Assembly: GCA_029224185.1 (NCBI GenBank)
Contig: CM055188.1
Location: 2,171,001 to 2,235,000 of the forward strand
Direction: 5' to 3'
DNA: 64,000 nucleotides
Source: Karalla daura
Taxonomy: Eukaryota; Chordata; Actinopteri; Chaetodontiformes; Leiognathidae
A model generated the notes under the pieces. That model was not told the origin of the DNA, searched no databases, and saw nothing but the letters and a program-made list of their open reading frames with translations. Numbering within the stretch: position 1 is the first letter of the stretch; the number at the start of each line of letters is the position of its first letter. The position numbers and the translations under genes are program-made. Below are positions 10,769 to 23,586 of this stretch, piece by piece.

Positions 10769-13022
10769 TTATTCCTCGTTTTTTGTCCATTCATATCTTC
10801 AGCCTACCTTCACCGATTTCAACCATTCAAACTTTCAAATGTTCAGCTCATTCACCACATTTATGCTTTCTTTCAACTTTTTTCAACCTTTTATACTTTT
10901 TAAAATATTCAACTTTTTGTAAAAAATTTTTCCCATTGAAATGAATTGAAACCCTCTTCAACCCCCCTTAAACTACTTCAGCTACAAAAATTTTCAGCGC
11001 CCACATACTTTCAGCTACACACTCCATTCAAACTTTAAACTATTCACAAGACTTTCAGCTATTCCCGAATGTCTTTTCACTTTCAAATGTTTTATACTTT
11101 TTTCACAATCACAGTTTGAATCTTCATCTTTTTTCACCCCTCTTCCGATTTTACAATGGGTGTGTATTGCGCGGAATGTTCAGAGCTAGAGTGGGTGATG
11201 TCATCGCTAGAGTGGAGGACGGCTGAAAAATCAGCTCTGGTTTTTGTCTTTTCACGCTGCTCCCAGCCAAACCGAATGCAGCGGGCAAATTCTTTTTTCC
11301 ACTTTTGTAGGAAAACTTGTGCTGTCTCGTACGATGCCCGCCAAAAACCTGTGCGCCTTACGAAATTTAAACGGCGGGCCTCAGAGCCACCCCAACGCAG
11401 CCTCCTCTCTCCATAAGCCATAATGCATTTTTGGTCTCCCTCGATCCAACTTGAACTTTACACTTCTACTCGCGACCATGGCTTCAATATTCATGGTAGA
11501 GACACCAAATCGCACACGGACGTTCCCCAGACTCTCCCCTGCGTGGCGGTGTTCTTATATTTAAGATAGGACCAAGTGTTGTCTCCCTACAGCCGATTGT
11601 TTAGCGCTCACGCACTTTTGGTGTTTCCCATAAGAATGAATGGGAAAAACTAAAATCAAATCACACCCTCAAACAAATATCAGCTACGTCGCCATTCTTT
11701 GTCGTAGAAACTTCATTTCAGCTTCAAAAATTGCAGAAACTTGTGGTCTGTGTGTGTTGAAAATCGTGTGTTGATAGGTTGTGTAGTTTCTCCACAGCGC
11801 CCTCTCAAAGTAGCTGTGGTCACACAGGCATGACTGCCTGCTCACTGACACAGAGCCAAGTGCTGCGACAGGCCCTGACACCTTGCAGCACACACACACA
11901 CATAACATTTTCAACATGAATTAAGCAATGTTTAGATTGAAATTCAACTCTCTTCAGCCTTTTCAACTATCGGTGACTATTTAAACAGTCTTTAAACTTT
12001 AATTCAACTATCTTAGACCTTTTCAAATTCATTCAACTCTCCAACAATGTTTCTGCTTTATTTCATCCATGTTCTGCCTTTTCAACTATTCACTGAATTT
12101 CAACAATATTTAGACTGTACTTCAAATACTTTCAGCATTTTCAGCCATCTTTAAGCTTTCATTCAGCTATTCTCCAGCCCTTTCAACTATAAAGCATTTT
12201 CAGCCATCTTTCAGCTTTCATTCAGCTATTCTTCAGCCCTTTCAACATTTTCAGCCATTTTTAAGCTTTCATTCAGCTATTCTTCAGCCCTTTCAACTAC
12301 TTTAAGCCTTTTCAGCCATTTTAAGCTTTCATTTTCAGCCATCTTTTCGCTTTCAATCAGCCATTCTTCAGCCGTTTCAACTAGTAAGGATTTTCAGCCA
12401 TCTATAAGCTTTCATTCAGCTATTCTTCAGCCTTTTCAATGATTAAGCATTGTCAGCCATCTTTATGCTTTCATCCAGCTATTCTCCAGCCCTTTCAACT
12501 ATTAAGCATTTTCAGCCATCTTTCAGCTTTCATTCAGCTATTCTTCAGCCCTTTCAACTACTTTAAGCCTTTTCAGCCATCTTTAAGCTTTCATTCAGCT
12601 ATCCTCCAGCCCTTTCAACTACTTTAAGCCTTATCAGCCAACTTGAAGCTTTCATTTTCAGCCATCTTTACGCTTTCAATCAGCCATTCTTTAGCCGTTT
12701 CAACTAGTAAGCATTTTCAGCCATCTTTAAGCTTTCATTCAGCTATTCTTCAGCCCTTTCAACTACTTTAATCCTTTTCAGCCATCTTTCAGCTTTCATT
12801 CAGCTATCCTTCAGCCCTTTAACTATTAAGCACTTTCAGCCATCTTTAAGCTTTCATTCAGCTATTCTTCAGGCCTTTCAACATTTTCAGCCATCTTTAA
12901 GCTTTCATTCAGCTATTCTTCAGCCCTTTCAACATTTTCAGCCATCTTTAAGCTTTCACTCAGCTATTCTTCAGCCATTTTCAACAATTCTTTCAATTGC
13001 ATTCAGCACTCAGCATTCACAC

Positions 13023-13053
13023 GCATTTTCTTCAGGAAATGCAAATTTTCTAG
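13023..13053 (+). other. Helitron-like 3' terminus (hairpin plus CTAG)
   Basis: GCATTTTC and GGAAATGC pair over 8 bp (one G-T) around a TTCA loop. Seven bases later comes CTAG, then T. This matches the rolling-circle transposon 3' signature of a hairpin a few bases before a terminal CTRR. The same structure closes every complete unit. Confidence 0.75.
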
Positions 13054-15294
13054 TTATTATTATTATTGTTATTCCTCGTTTTTTGTCCATTCATATCTTC
13101 AGCCTACCTTCACCGATTTCAACCATTCAAACTTTCAAATGTTCAGCTCATTCACCACATTTATGCTTTCTTTCAACTTTTTTCAACCTTTTATACTTTT
13201 TAAAATATTCAACTTTTTGTAAAAAATTTTTCCCATTGAAATGAATTGAAACCCTCTTCAACCCCCCTTAAACTACTTCAGCTACAAAAATTTTCAGCGC
13301 CCACATACTTTCAGCTACACACTCCATTCAAACTTTAAACTATTCACAAGACTTTCAGCTATTCCCGAATGTCTTTTCACTTTCAAATGTTTTATACTTT
13401 TTTCACAATCACAGTTTGAATCTTCATCTTTTTTCACCCCTCTTCCGATTTTACAATGGGTGTGTATTGCGCGGAATGTTCAGAGCTAGAGTGGGTGATG
13501 TCATCGCTAGAGTGGAGGACGGCTGAAAAATCAGCTCTGGTTTTTGTCTTTTCACGCTGCTCCCAGCCAAACCGAACGCAGCGGGCAAATTCTTTTTTCC
13601 ACTTTTGTAGGAAAACTTGTGCTGTCTCGTACGATGCCCGCCAAAAACCTGTGCGCCTTACGAAATTTAAACGGCGGGCCTCAGAGCCACCCCAACGCAG
13701 CCTCCTCTCTCCATAAGCCATAATGCATTTTTCGTCTCCCTCGATCCAACTTGAACTTTACACTTCTACTCGCGACCATGGCTTCAATATTCATGGTAGA
13801 GACACCAAATGGCACACGGACGTTCCCCAGACTCTCCCCTGCGTGGCGGTGTTCTTATATTTAAGATAGGACCAAGTGTTGTCTCCCTACAGCCGATTGT
13901 TTAGCGCTCACGCACTTTTGGTGTTTCCCATAAGAATGAATGGGAAAAACTAAAATCAAATCACACCCTCAAACAAATATCAGCTACGTCGCCATTCTTT
14001 GTCGTAGAAACTTCATTTCAGCTTCAAAAATTGCAGAAACTTGTGGTCTGTGTGTGTTGAAAATCGTGTGTTGATAGGTTGTGTAGTTTCTCCACAGCGC
14101 CCTCTCAAAGTAGCTGTGGTCACACAGGCATGACTGCCTGCTCACTGACACAGAGCCAAGTGCTGCGACAGGCCCTGACACCTTGCAGCACACACACACA
14201 CATAACTTTTTCAACATGAATTAAGCAATGTTTAGATTGAAATTCAACTCTCTTCAGCCTTTTCAACTATCGGTGACTATTTAAACAGTCTTTAAACTTT
14301 AATTCAACTATCTTAAACCTTTTCAAATTCATTCAACTCTCCAACAATGTTTCTGCTTTATTTCATCCATGTTCTGCCTTTTCAACTATTCATTGCATTT
14401 CAACAATATTTAGACTTTACTTCAAATACTTTCAGCATTTTCAGCCATCTTTAAGCTTTCATTCAGCTATTCTCCAGGCCTTTCAACATTTTCAGCCATT
14501 TTTAAGCTTTCATTCAGCTATTCTTCAGCCCTTTCAACTACTTTAAGCCTTTTCAGCCATTTTAAGCTTTCATTTTCAGCCATCTTTTCGCTTTCAATCA
14601 GCCATTCTTCAGCCGTTTCAACTAGTAAGGATTTTCAGCCATCTATAAGCTTTCATTCAGCTATTCTTCAGCCTTTTCAATGATTAAGCATTGTCAGCCA
14701 TCTTTATGCTTTCATCCAGCTATTCTCCAGCCCTTTCAACTATTAAGCATTTTCAGCCATCTTTCAGCTTTCATTCAGCTATTCTTCAGCCCTTTCAACT
14801 ACTTTAAGCCTTTTCAGCCATCTTTAAGCTTTCATTCAGCTATCCTCCAGCCCTTTCAACTACTTTAAGCCTTATCAGCCAACTTGAAGCTTTCATTTTC
14901 AGCCATCTTTACGCTTTCAATCAGCCATTCTTTAGCCGTTTCAACTAGTAAGCATTTTCAGCCATCTTTAAGCTTTCATTCAGCTATTCTTCAGCCCTTT
15001 CAACTACTTTAATCCTTTTCAGCCATCTTTCAGCTTTCATTCAGCTATCCTTCAGCCCTTTAACTATTAAGCACTTTCAGCCATCTTTAAGCTTTCATTC
15101 AGCTATTCTTCAGGCCTTTCAACATTTTCAGCCATCTTTAAGCTTTCATTCAGCTATTCTTCAGCCCTTTCAACATTTTCAGCCATCTTTAAGCTTTCAC
15201 TCAGCTATTCTTCAGCCATTTTCAACAATTCTTTCAATTGCATTCAGCACTCAGCATTCACACGCATTTTCTTCAGGAAATGCAAATTTTCTAG
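13054..15294 (+). repeat. Satellite unit 6
   Basis: Short TTA run then GTTATTCCTCG (type-B head), no palindrome. Diagnostic CAAATGGCACACGG near 13,807, and a shorter minisatellite start. Exactly 2,241 bp, like units 11 and 14, which share the same diagnostic bases. Confidence 0.88.
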
Positions 15295-15299
15295 TTATT

Positions 15300-15325
15300 A
15301 GTGTGAATGCTGAGGCATTCACACT
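15300..15325. repeat. 26-bp palindrome, unit 7
   Basis: Perfect 11-bp arms around TGAG, directly after the CTAG-TTATT junction. Confidence 0.9.
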
Positions 15326-15340
15326 ATTGTTATCCTGTTC

Positions 15341-15386
<46 letters not shown>

Positions 15387-17499
15387 TTATTCCACGTTTT
15401 TTGGCTGTTCGTATCTTCCTCCTACCTTCACCGATTTCAACCATTCAAACTTTCAAATGTTCAGCTCTTTCAGGACATTATTGCTTGAGTTCAACTTTTT
15501 TCAACCTTTTATACTTTTTAAAATATTCAACTTTTTGTAAAAAAATTTTCCCATTGAAATGAATTGAAACCCTCTTCAACTCACCTTGTTTTTCAACCTT
15601 CCGTATCTTCAGCAAACCTTCACCGATTTCAACCATTCAAACTTTCAAATGTTCAGCTTCTTCAACTTATTCACACTCTCTTTCAACTTCTTTCAACAAC
15701 TTTTACTTTTTAAAATATTCAACTTTTTGTAAAAAAATTTTCCCATTGAAATGAATTGAAACCCTCTTCAACCCCTCTAAAACTACTTCAGCTACGAAAA
15801 TTTTCAGCTCCCACATACTTTCAGCTACACACTCCATTCAAACTTTAAACTATTCACAAGACTTTCAGCTATTCCCGAATGTCTTTTCACTTTCAAATGT
15901 TTTATACTTTTTTCACAATCACAGTTTGAATCTTCATCTTTTTTCACCCCTCTTCCGATTTTACAATGGGTGTGTATTGCGCGGAATGTTCGGAGTTAGA
16001 GTGGGTGATGTCATCGCTAGAGTGGAGGACGGCTGAAAAATCAGCTCTGGTTTTTGTCTTTTCACGCTGCTCCCAGCCAAACCGAACGCAGCGGGCAAAT
16101 TCTTTTTTCCACTTTTGTAGGAAAACTTGTGCTGTCTCGTACGATGCCCGCCAAAAACCTGTGCGCCTTACGAAATTTAAACGGCGGGCCTCAGAGCCAC
16201 CCCAACGCAGCCTCCTCTCTCCATAAGCCATAATGCATTTTTCGTCTCCCTCAATCCTACTTGAACTTTACACTTCTACTCACGACCACGGCCTCAATAT
16301 TCATGGTAGAGACACCAAATCGCACACGGACGTTCCCGAGACTCTCCCCTGCGTGGTGGTGTTCTTATATTTAAGATAGGACCAAGTGTTGTCTCCCTAC
16401 AGCCAATTGTTTAGCGCTCACGCACTTTTGGTGTTTCCCATAAGAATGAATGGGAAAAACTTAAATCAAATCACACCCTCAAACAAATATCAGCTACGTC
16501 GCCATACTTTGTCGTAGAAACTTCATTTCAGCTTCAAAAATTGCAGAAACTTGTGGTCTGTGTGTGTTGAAAATCGTGTGTTGATAGGTTGTGTAGTTTC
16601 TCCACAGCACCCTCTCAAAGTAGCTTTGGTCACACAGGCTGGACTGTCTGCTCACTGACACAGAGCCAAGTGCTGCGACAGGCCCTGACACCTTGCAGCA
16701 CACACACAAACATAACATTTTCAACATGATTTAAGCAATGTTTAGATTGAAATTCAACTATCTTCAGCCTTTTCAACTATCAGCGACTATTAAAACAGTC
16801 TTTAAACTTTAATTCAACTATCTTCAACCTTTTCAAATTCATTCAACTCTCCAACAATGTTTCTGCTTTATTTCATCCATGTTCTGCCTTTTCAACTATT
16901 CACTGCATTTCAACAATATATAGACTTTACTTCAAATACTTTCAGCATTTTCAGCCATCTTTAAGCTTTCATTCAGCTATTCTTCAGCCCTTTCAACTAC
17001 TTTAATCCTTTTCAGCCTTCTCTAAGCTTTCATTCAGCTATTCTTCAGCCCTTTCAACTACTTTAAGCCTTTTCAGCCATCTTTCAGCTTTCATTCAGCT
17101 ATTCTTCAGCCCTTTCAACTACTTTAAGCCTTTTCAGCCATCTTTAAGCTTTCATTCAGCTATTCTTCAGCCCTTTCAACTATCAAGCATTTTCAGCCAT
17201 CTTTAAGCTTTCATTCAGCTATTCTTCAGCCCTTTCAACTACTTTAATCCTTTTCAGCCTTCTCTAAGCTTTCATTCAGCTATTCTTCAGCCCTTTCAAC
17301 TACTTTAAGCCTTTTCAGCCATCTTTAAGCTTTCATTCAGCTATTCTTCAGCCCTTTTAACTATTAAACATATTCAGCCGTCTTTAAGCTTTCATTCAGC
17401 TATTCTTCAGCCTTTTGAACTATTAAGCATTTTCAGCCATCTTTTAGTTTTCATTCAACTATTCTTCAGCCCTTTCAACTACTGCATTCCTATCTTAAT

Positions 17500-18000
17500 G
17501 CATTTTTCGTCTCCCTTGATCCAACTTGAACTTTACACTTCTACTCGCGACCACAGCCTCAATATTCATGGTAGAGACACCAATTGCACACGGACGTTCC
17601 CGAGACTTTCCCCTGCGTGGCGGTGTTCTTATATTTAAGATAGGACCAAGTGATGTCTCCCTACACCCGATTGTTTAGCGTTCACTCACTTTTGGTGTTT
17701 CCCATAAGAATGAATGGGAAAAACTTAAATCAAATCACACCCTCAAACAAATGTCAGCTACTTCGTTATACTTTGTCGTAGAAACTTCATTTCAGCTTCA
17801 AAAATTGCAGAGACATATGGTCTCTGTGTGTTGAAAATCACATGTTGATAGGTTGTGTAGTTTCTCCACAGCGCCCTCTCAAAGTTGCTTTGGTCACACA
17901 GGCTGGACTGTCTGCTCACTGACACAGAGCCAAGTGCTGCGACAGGCCCTGACACCTTGCAGCACACACACAAACATAGCATTTTCAACATGATTTAAGC
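17500..18000 (+). repeat. Truncated second core inside unit 7
   Basis: Nearly identical to the fragment at 2,456-2,960, with the same left breakpoint (CTATCTTAATGCATTTTT) and the same private changes. The two long units therefore derive from one rearranged ancestor. Confidence 0.85.
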
Positions 18001-19179
18001 AATGTTTAGTTTGAAATTCAACTATCTTCAGCCTTTTCAACTATCGGTGACTATTTAAACAGTCTTTAAACTTTAATTCAACTATCTTGAACCTTTTCAA
18101 ATTCATTCAACTCTCCAACAATGTTTCAGCTTTATTTCATCCATGTTCTGCCTTTTCAACTATTCACTGCATTTCAACAACATTTAGACTTTACTTCAAA
18201 TACTTTCAGCATTTTCAGCCATCTTTAAGCTTTCATTCAGCTATTCTTCAGCCCTTACAACTACTTTAATCCTTTTCAGCCATCTCTAAGCTTTCATTCA
18301 GCTATTCTTCAGCATTTTCAACTATTTTCAGCCTTTTCAGCCATCTTTAAGCTTTCATTCAGCTATTCTTCAGCCCTTTTAACTATGAAACATATTCAGC
18401 CGTCTTAAAGCTTTCATTCAGCTATTCTTCAGCCCTTTCAACTATTAAGCATTTTCAGCCATCTTTAAGCTTTCATTCAGCTATTCATCAGCCCTTTCAA
18501 CTACTCAGCATTTTCAACCATCTTTAAGCTTTCATTCAGCTATTCTTCAGCCGTTTCAACAAATAAGCATTTTCAGCCATCTTTAAGCTTTAATTCAGCT
18601 ATACTTCAGCCGTTTCAACTAATAAGCATTTTCAGCCATCAGTAAGCTTTCATTCAACTATTCTACAGCCCTTTCAACTATTAAGCATATTCAGCCATCT
18701 TTAAGCTATTCATTCAGCTATTCTTCAGCCCTTTCAACTATCAAGCATTTTCAGCCATCTTTAAGCTTTCATTCAGCTATTCTTCAGCCCTTTCAACTAT
18801 TAAGCATTTTCAGCCATCTTTAAGCTTTCATTCAGCTATCCTCCAGCCCTTTCAACTACTTTAAGCCTTTTCAGCCATCTTTAAGCCTTCATTTTCAGCC
18901 ATCTTTACGCTTTCAATCAGCCATTCTTCAGCCGTTTCAACTAGTAAGCATAATCAGCCATCTTTAAGCTTTCATTCAGCTATTCTTCAGCCCTTTCAAC
19001 TATGAAGCATGTTCAGCCATCTTTCAGCTTTCATTCAGCTATTCTTCAGCCCTTTCAACATTTTCAGCCATTTTGAAGCTTTCATTCAGCTATTCCTCAG
19101 CCATTTTCAGCGATTCTTTCAATTGCATTCAGCACTCAGCATTCACACGCATTTTCTTCAGGAAATGCAAATTTTCTAG

Positions 19180-21270
19180 TTATTATTATTGTTATTCCTC
19201 GTTTTTTGTCCATTCATATCTTCAGCCTACCTTCACCGATTTCAACCATTCAAACTTTCAAATGTTCAGCTCATTCACCACATTTATGCTTTCTTTCAAC
19301 TTTTTTCAACCTTTTATACTTTTTAAAATATTCAACTTTTTGTAAAAAATTTTTCCCATTGAAATGAATTGAAATCCTCTTCAACCCCCCTTAAACTACT
19401 TCAGCTACAAAAATTTTCAGCGCCCACATACTTTCAGCTACACACTCCATTCAAACTTTAAACTATTCACAAGACTTTCAGCTATTCCCGAATGTCTTTT
19501 CACTTTCAAATGTTTTATACTTTTTTCACAATCACAGTTTGAATCTTCATCTTTTTTCACCCCTCTTCCGATTTTACAATGGGTGTGTATTGCGCGGAAT
19601 GTTCAGAGCTAGAGTGGGTGATGTCATCGCTAGAGTGGAGGACGGCTGAAAAATCAGCTCTGGTTTTTGTCTTTTCACGCTGCTCCCAGCCAAACCGAAC
19701 GCAGCGGGCAAATTCTTTTTTCCACTTTTGTAGGAAAACTTGTGCTGTCTCGTACGATGCCCGCCAAAAACCTGTGTGCCTTACGAAATTTAAACGGCGG
19801 GCCTCAGAGCCACCCCAACGCAGCCTCCTCTCTCCATAAGCCATAATGCATTTTTCGTCTCCCTCGATCCAACTTGAACTTTACACTTCTACTCGCGACC
19901 ATGGCTTCAATATTCATGGTAGAGATACCAAATCGCACACGGACGTTCCCGAGACTCTCCCCTGCGTGGCGGTGTTCTTATATTTAAGATAGGACCAAGT
20001 GTTGTCTCCCTACAGCCGATTGTTTAGCGCTCACGCACTTTTGGTGTTTCCCATAAGAATGAATGGGAAAAACTAAAATCAAATCACACCCTCAAACAAA
20101 TATCAGCTACGTCGCCATTCTTTGTCGTAGAAACTTCATTTCAGCTTCAAAAATTGCAGAAACTTGTGGTCTGTGTGTGTTGAAAATCGTGTGTTGATAG
20201 GTTGTGTAGTTTCTCCACAGCGCCCTCTCAAAGTAGCTGTGGTCACACAGGCATGACTGCCTGCTCACTGACACAGAGCCAAGTGCTGCGACAGGCCCTG
20301 ACACCTTGCAGCACACACACACACATAACATTTTCAACATGAATTAAGCAATGTTTAGATTGAAATTCAACTCTCTTCAGCCTTTTCAACTATCGGTGAC
20401 TATTTAAACAGTCTTTAAACTTTAATTCAACTATCTTAAACCTTTTCAAATTCATTCAACTCTCCAACAATGTTTCTGCTTTATTTCATCCATGTTCTGC
20501 CTTTTCAACTATTCATTGCATTTCAACAATATTTAGACTTTACTTCAAATACTTTCAGCATTTTCAGCCATCTTTAAGCTTTCATTCAGCTATTCTCCAG
20601 CCCTTTCAACTATAAAGCATTTTCAGCCATCTTTCAGCTTTCATTCAGCTATTCTTCAGCCCTTTCAACATTTTCAGCCAATTTTAAGCTTTCATTCAGC
20701 TATTCTTCAGCCCTTTCAACTACTTTAAGCCTTTTCAGCCATTTTAAGCTTTCATTTTCAGCAATCTTTTCGCTTTCAATCAGCCATTCTTCAGCTGTTT
20801 CAACTAGTAAGGATTTTCAGCCATCTATAAGCTTTCATTCAGCTATTCTTCAGCCTTTTCAATGATTAAGCATTGTCAGCCATCTTTATGCTTTCATCCA
20901 GCTATTCTCCAGCCCTTTCAACTATTAAGCATTTTCAGCCATCTTTCAGCTTTCATTCAGCTATTCTTCAGCCCTTTCAACTACTTTAATCCTTTTCAGC
21001 CATCTTTCAGCTTTCATTCAGCTATCCTTCAGCCCTTTAACTATTAAGCACTTTCAGCCATCTTTAAGCTTTCATTCAGCTATTCTTCAGGCCTTTCAAC
21101 ATTTTCAGCCATCTTTAAGCTTTCATTCAGCTATTCTTCAGCCCTTTCAACATTTTCAGCCATCTTTAAGCTTTCACTCAGCTATTCTTCAGCCATTTTC
21201 AACAATTCTTTCAATTGCATTCAGCACTCAGCATTCACACGCATTTTCTTCAGGAAATGCAAATTTTCTA

Positions 21271-21271
<1 letters not shown>
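19180..21271 (+). repeat. Satellite unit 8
   Basis: Short TTA run, GTTATTCCTCG type-B head. Diagnostic bases GAAATCCTC (about 19,371), CTGTGTGCC (about 19,773) and GAGATACC (about 19,922) recur only in unit 16. CTAG 21,268-21,271. Confidence 0.87.
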
Positions 21272-21307
<36 letters not shown>

Positions 21308-23586
21308 CTCGTTTTTTGTCCATTCATATCTTCAGCCTACCTTCACCGATTTCAACCATTCAAACTTTCAAATGTTCAGCTCATTCACCACATTTATGCT
21401 TTCTTTCAACTTTTTTCAACCTTTTATACTTTTTAAAATATTCAACTTTTTGTAAAAAATTTTTCCCATTGAAATGAATTGAAACCCTCTTCAACCCCCC
21501 TTAAACTACTTCAGCTACAAAAATTTTCAGCGCCCACATACTTTCAGCTACACACTCCATTCAAACTTTAAACTATTCACAAGACTTTCAGCTATTCCCG
21601 AATGTCTTTTCACTTTCAAATGTTTTATACTTTTTTCACAATCACAGTTTGAATCTTCATCTTTTTTCACCCCTCTTCCGATTTTACAATGGGTGTGTAT
21701 TGCGCGGAATGTTCAGAGCTAGAGTGGGTGATGTCATCGCTAGAGTGGAGGACGGCTGAAAAATCAGCTCTGGTTTTTGTCTTTTCACGCTGCTCCCAGC
21801 CAAACCGAACGCAGCGGGCAAATTCTTTTTTCCACTTTTGTAGGAAAACTTGTGCTGTCTCGTACGATGCCCGCCAAAAACCTGTGCGCCTTACGAAATT
21901 TAAACGGCGGGCCTCAGAGCCACCCCAACGCAGCCTCCTCTCTCCATAAGCCATAATGCATTTTTGGTCTCCCTCGATCCAACTTGAACTTTACACTTCT
22001 ACTCGCGACCATGGCTTCAATATTCATGGTAGAGACACCAAATCGCACACGGACGTTCCCCAGACTCTCCCCTGCGTGGCGGTGTTCTTATATTTAAGAT
22101 AGGACCAAGTGTTGTCTCCCTACAGCCGATTGTTTAGCGCTCACGCACTTTTGGTGTTTCCCATAAGAATGAATGGGAAAAACTAAAATCAAATCACACC
22201 CTCAAACAAATATCAGCTACGTCGCCATTCTTTGTCGTAGAAACTTCATTTCAGCTTCAAAAATTGCAGAAACTTGTGGTCTGTGTGTGTTGAAAATCGT
22301 GTGTTGATAGGTTGTGTAGTTTCTCCACAGCGCCCTCTCAAAGTAGCTGTGGTCACACAGGCATGACTGCCTGCTCACTGACACAGAGCCAAGTGCTGCG
22401 ACAGGCCCTGACACCTTGCAGCACACACACACACATAACATTTTCAACATGAATTAAGCAATGTTTAGATTGAAATTCAACTCTCTTCGGCCTTTTCAAC
22501 TATCGGTGACTATTTAAACAGTCTTTAAACTTTAATTCAACTATCTTAGACCTTTTCAAATTCATTCAACTCTCCAACAATGTTTCTGCTTTATTTCATC
22601 CATGTTCTGCCTTTTCAACTATTCACTGAATTTCAACAATATTTAGACTGTACTTCAAATACTTTCAGCATTTTCAGCCATCTTTAAGCTTTCATTCAGC
22701 TATTCTCCAGCCCTTTCAACTATAAAGCATTTTCAGCCATCTTTCAGCTTTCATTCAGCTATTCTTCAGCCCTTTCAACATTTTCAGCCATTTTTAAGCT
22801 TTCATTCAGCTATTCTTCAGCCCTTTCAACTACTTTAAGCCTTTTCAGCCATTTTAAGCTTTCATTTTCAGCCATCTTTTCGCTTTCAATCAGCCATTCT
22901 TCAGCTGTTTCAACTAGTAAGGATTTTCAGCCATCTATAAGCTTTCATTCAGCTATTCTTCAGCCTTTTCAATGATTAAGCATTGTCAGCCATCTTTATG
23001 CTTTCATCCAGCTATTCTCCAGCCCTTTCAACTATTAAGCATTTTCAGCCATCTTTCAGCTTTCATTCAGCTATTCTTCAGCCCTTTCAACTACTTTAAG
23101 CCTTTTCAGCCATCTTTAAGCTTTCATTCAGCTATCCTCCAGCCCTTTCAACTACTTTAAGCCTCATCAGCCAACTTGAAGCTTTCATTTTCAGCCATCT
23201 TTACGCTTTCAATCAGCCATTCTTTAGCCGTTTCAACTAGTAAGCATTTTCAGCCATCTTTAAGCTTTCATTCAGCTATTCTTCAGCCCTTTCAACTACT
23301 TTAATCCTTTTCAGCCATCTTTCAGCTTTCATTCAGCTATCCTTCAGCCCTTTAACTATTAAGCACTTTCAGCCATCTTTAAGCTTTCATTCAGCTATTC
23401 TTCAGGCCTTTCAACATTTTCAGCCATCTTTAAGCTTTCATTCAGCTATTCTTCAGCCCTTTCAACATTTTCAGCCATCTTTAAGCTTTCACTCAGCTAT
23501 TCTTCAGCCATTTTCAACAATTCTTTCAATTGCATTCAGCACTCAGCATTCACACGCATTTTCTTCAGGAAATGCAAATTTTCTAG
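21272..23586 (+). repeat. Satellite unit 9
   Basis: TTA run without palindrome, type-B head. Partner of unit 4. CTAG 23,583-23,586. Confidence 0.87.

Larger units (their letters stand above)
10686..13053 (+). repeat. Satellite unit 5 (best full-length reference unit)
   Basis: Palindrome 10,691-10,716; (TTA)n about 10,733-10,767; type-B head to about 11,133; core about 11,134-11,917; minisatellite about 11,930-12,985; tail with subterminal GCATTCACAC 13,013-13,022, hairpin 13,023-13,042 and CTAG 13,050-13,053. Private base T at 11,276 (CCGAATGCAGCG). Partner of unit 10 (2,368 and 2,362 bp). Confidence 0.9.
15295..19179 (+). repeat. Satellite unit 7 (long, double head, extra truncated core)
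   Basis: Palindrome 15,300-15,325, a long TTA run, then a type-A head followed by a second, related head at about 15,580-15,730. The core lies at about 15,944-16,727. As in unit 1, a truncated core sits inside the minisatellite at about 17,500-18,000. CTAG 19,176-19,179. Confidence 0.87.

Noticed and set aside
10694..10922. Frames rich in poly-Leu or poly-Tyr across the TTA runs, and frames in the minisatellite
   Set aside because: Products of the TTA microsatellite and of the stop-poor pyrimidine repeats; length changes with repeat number.
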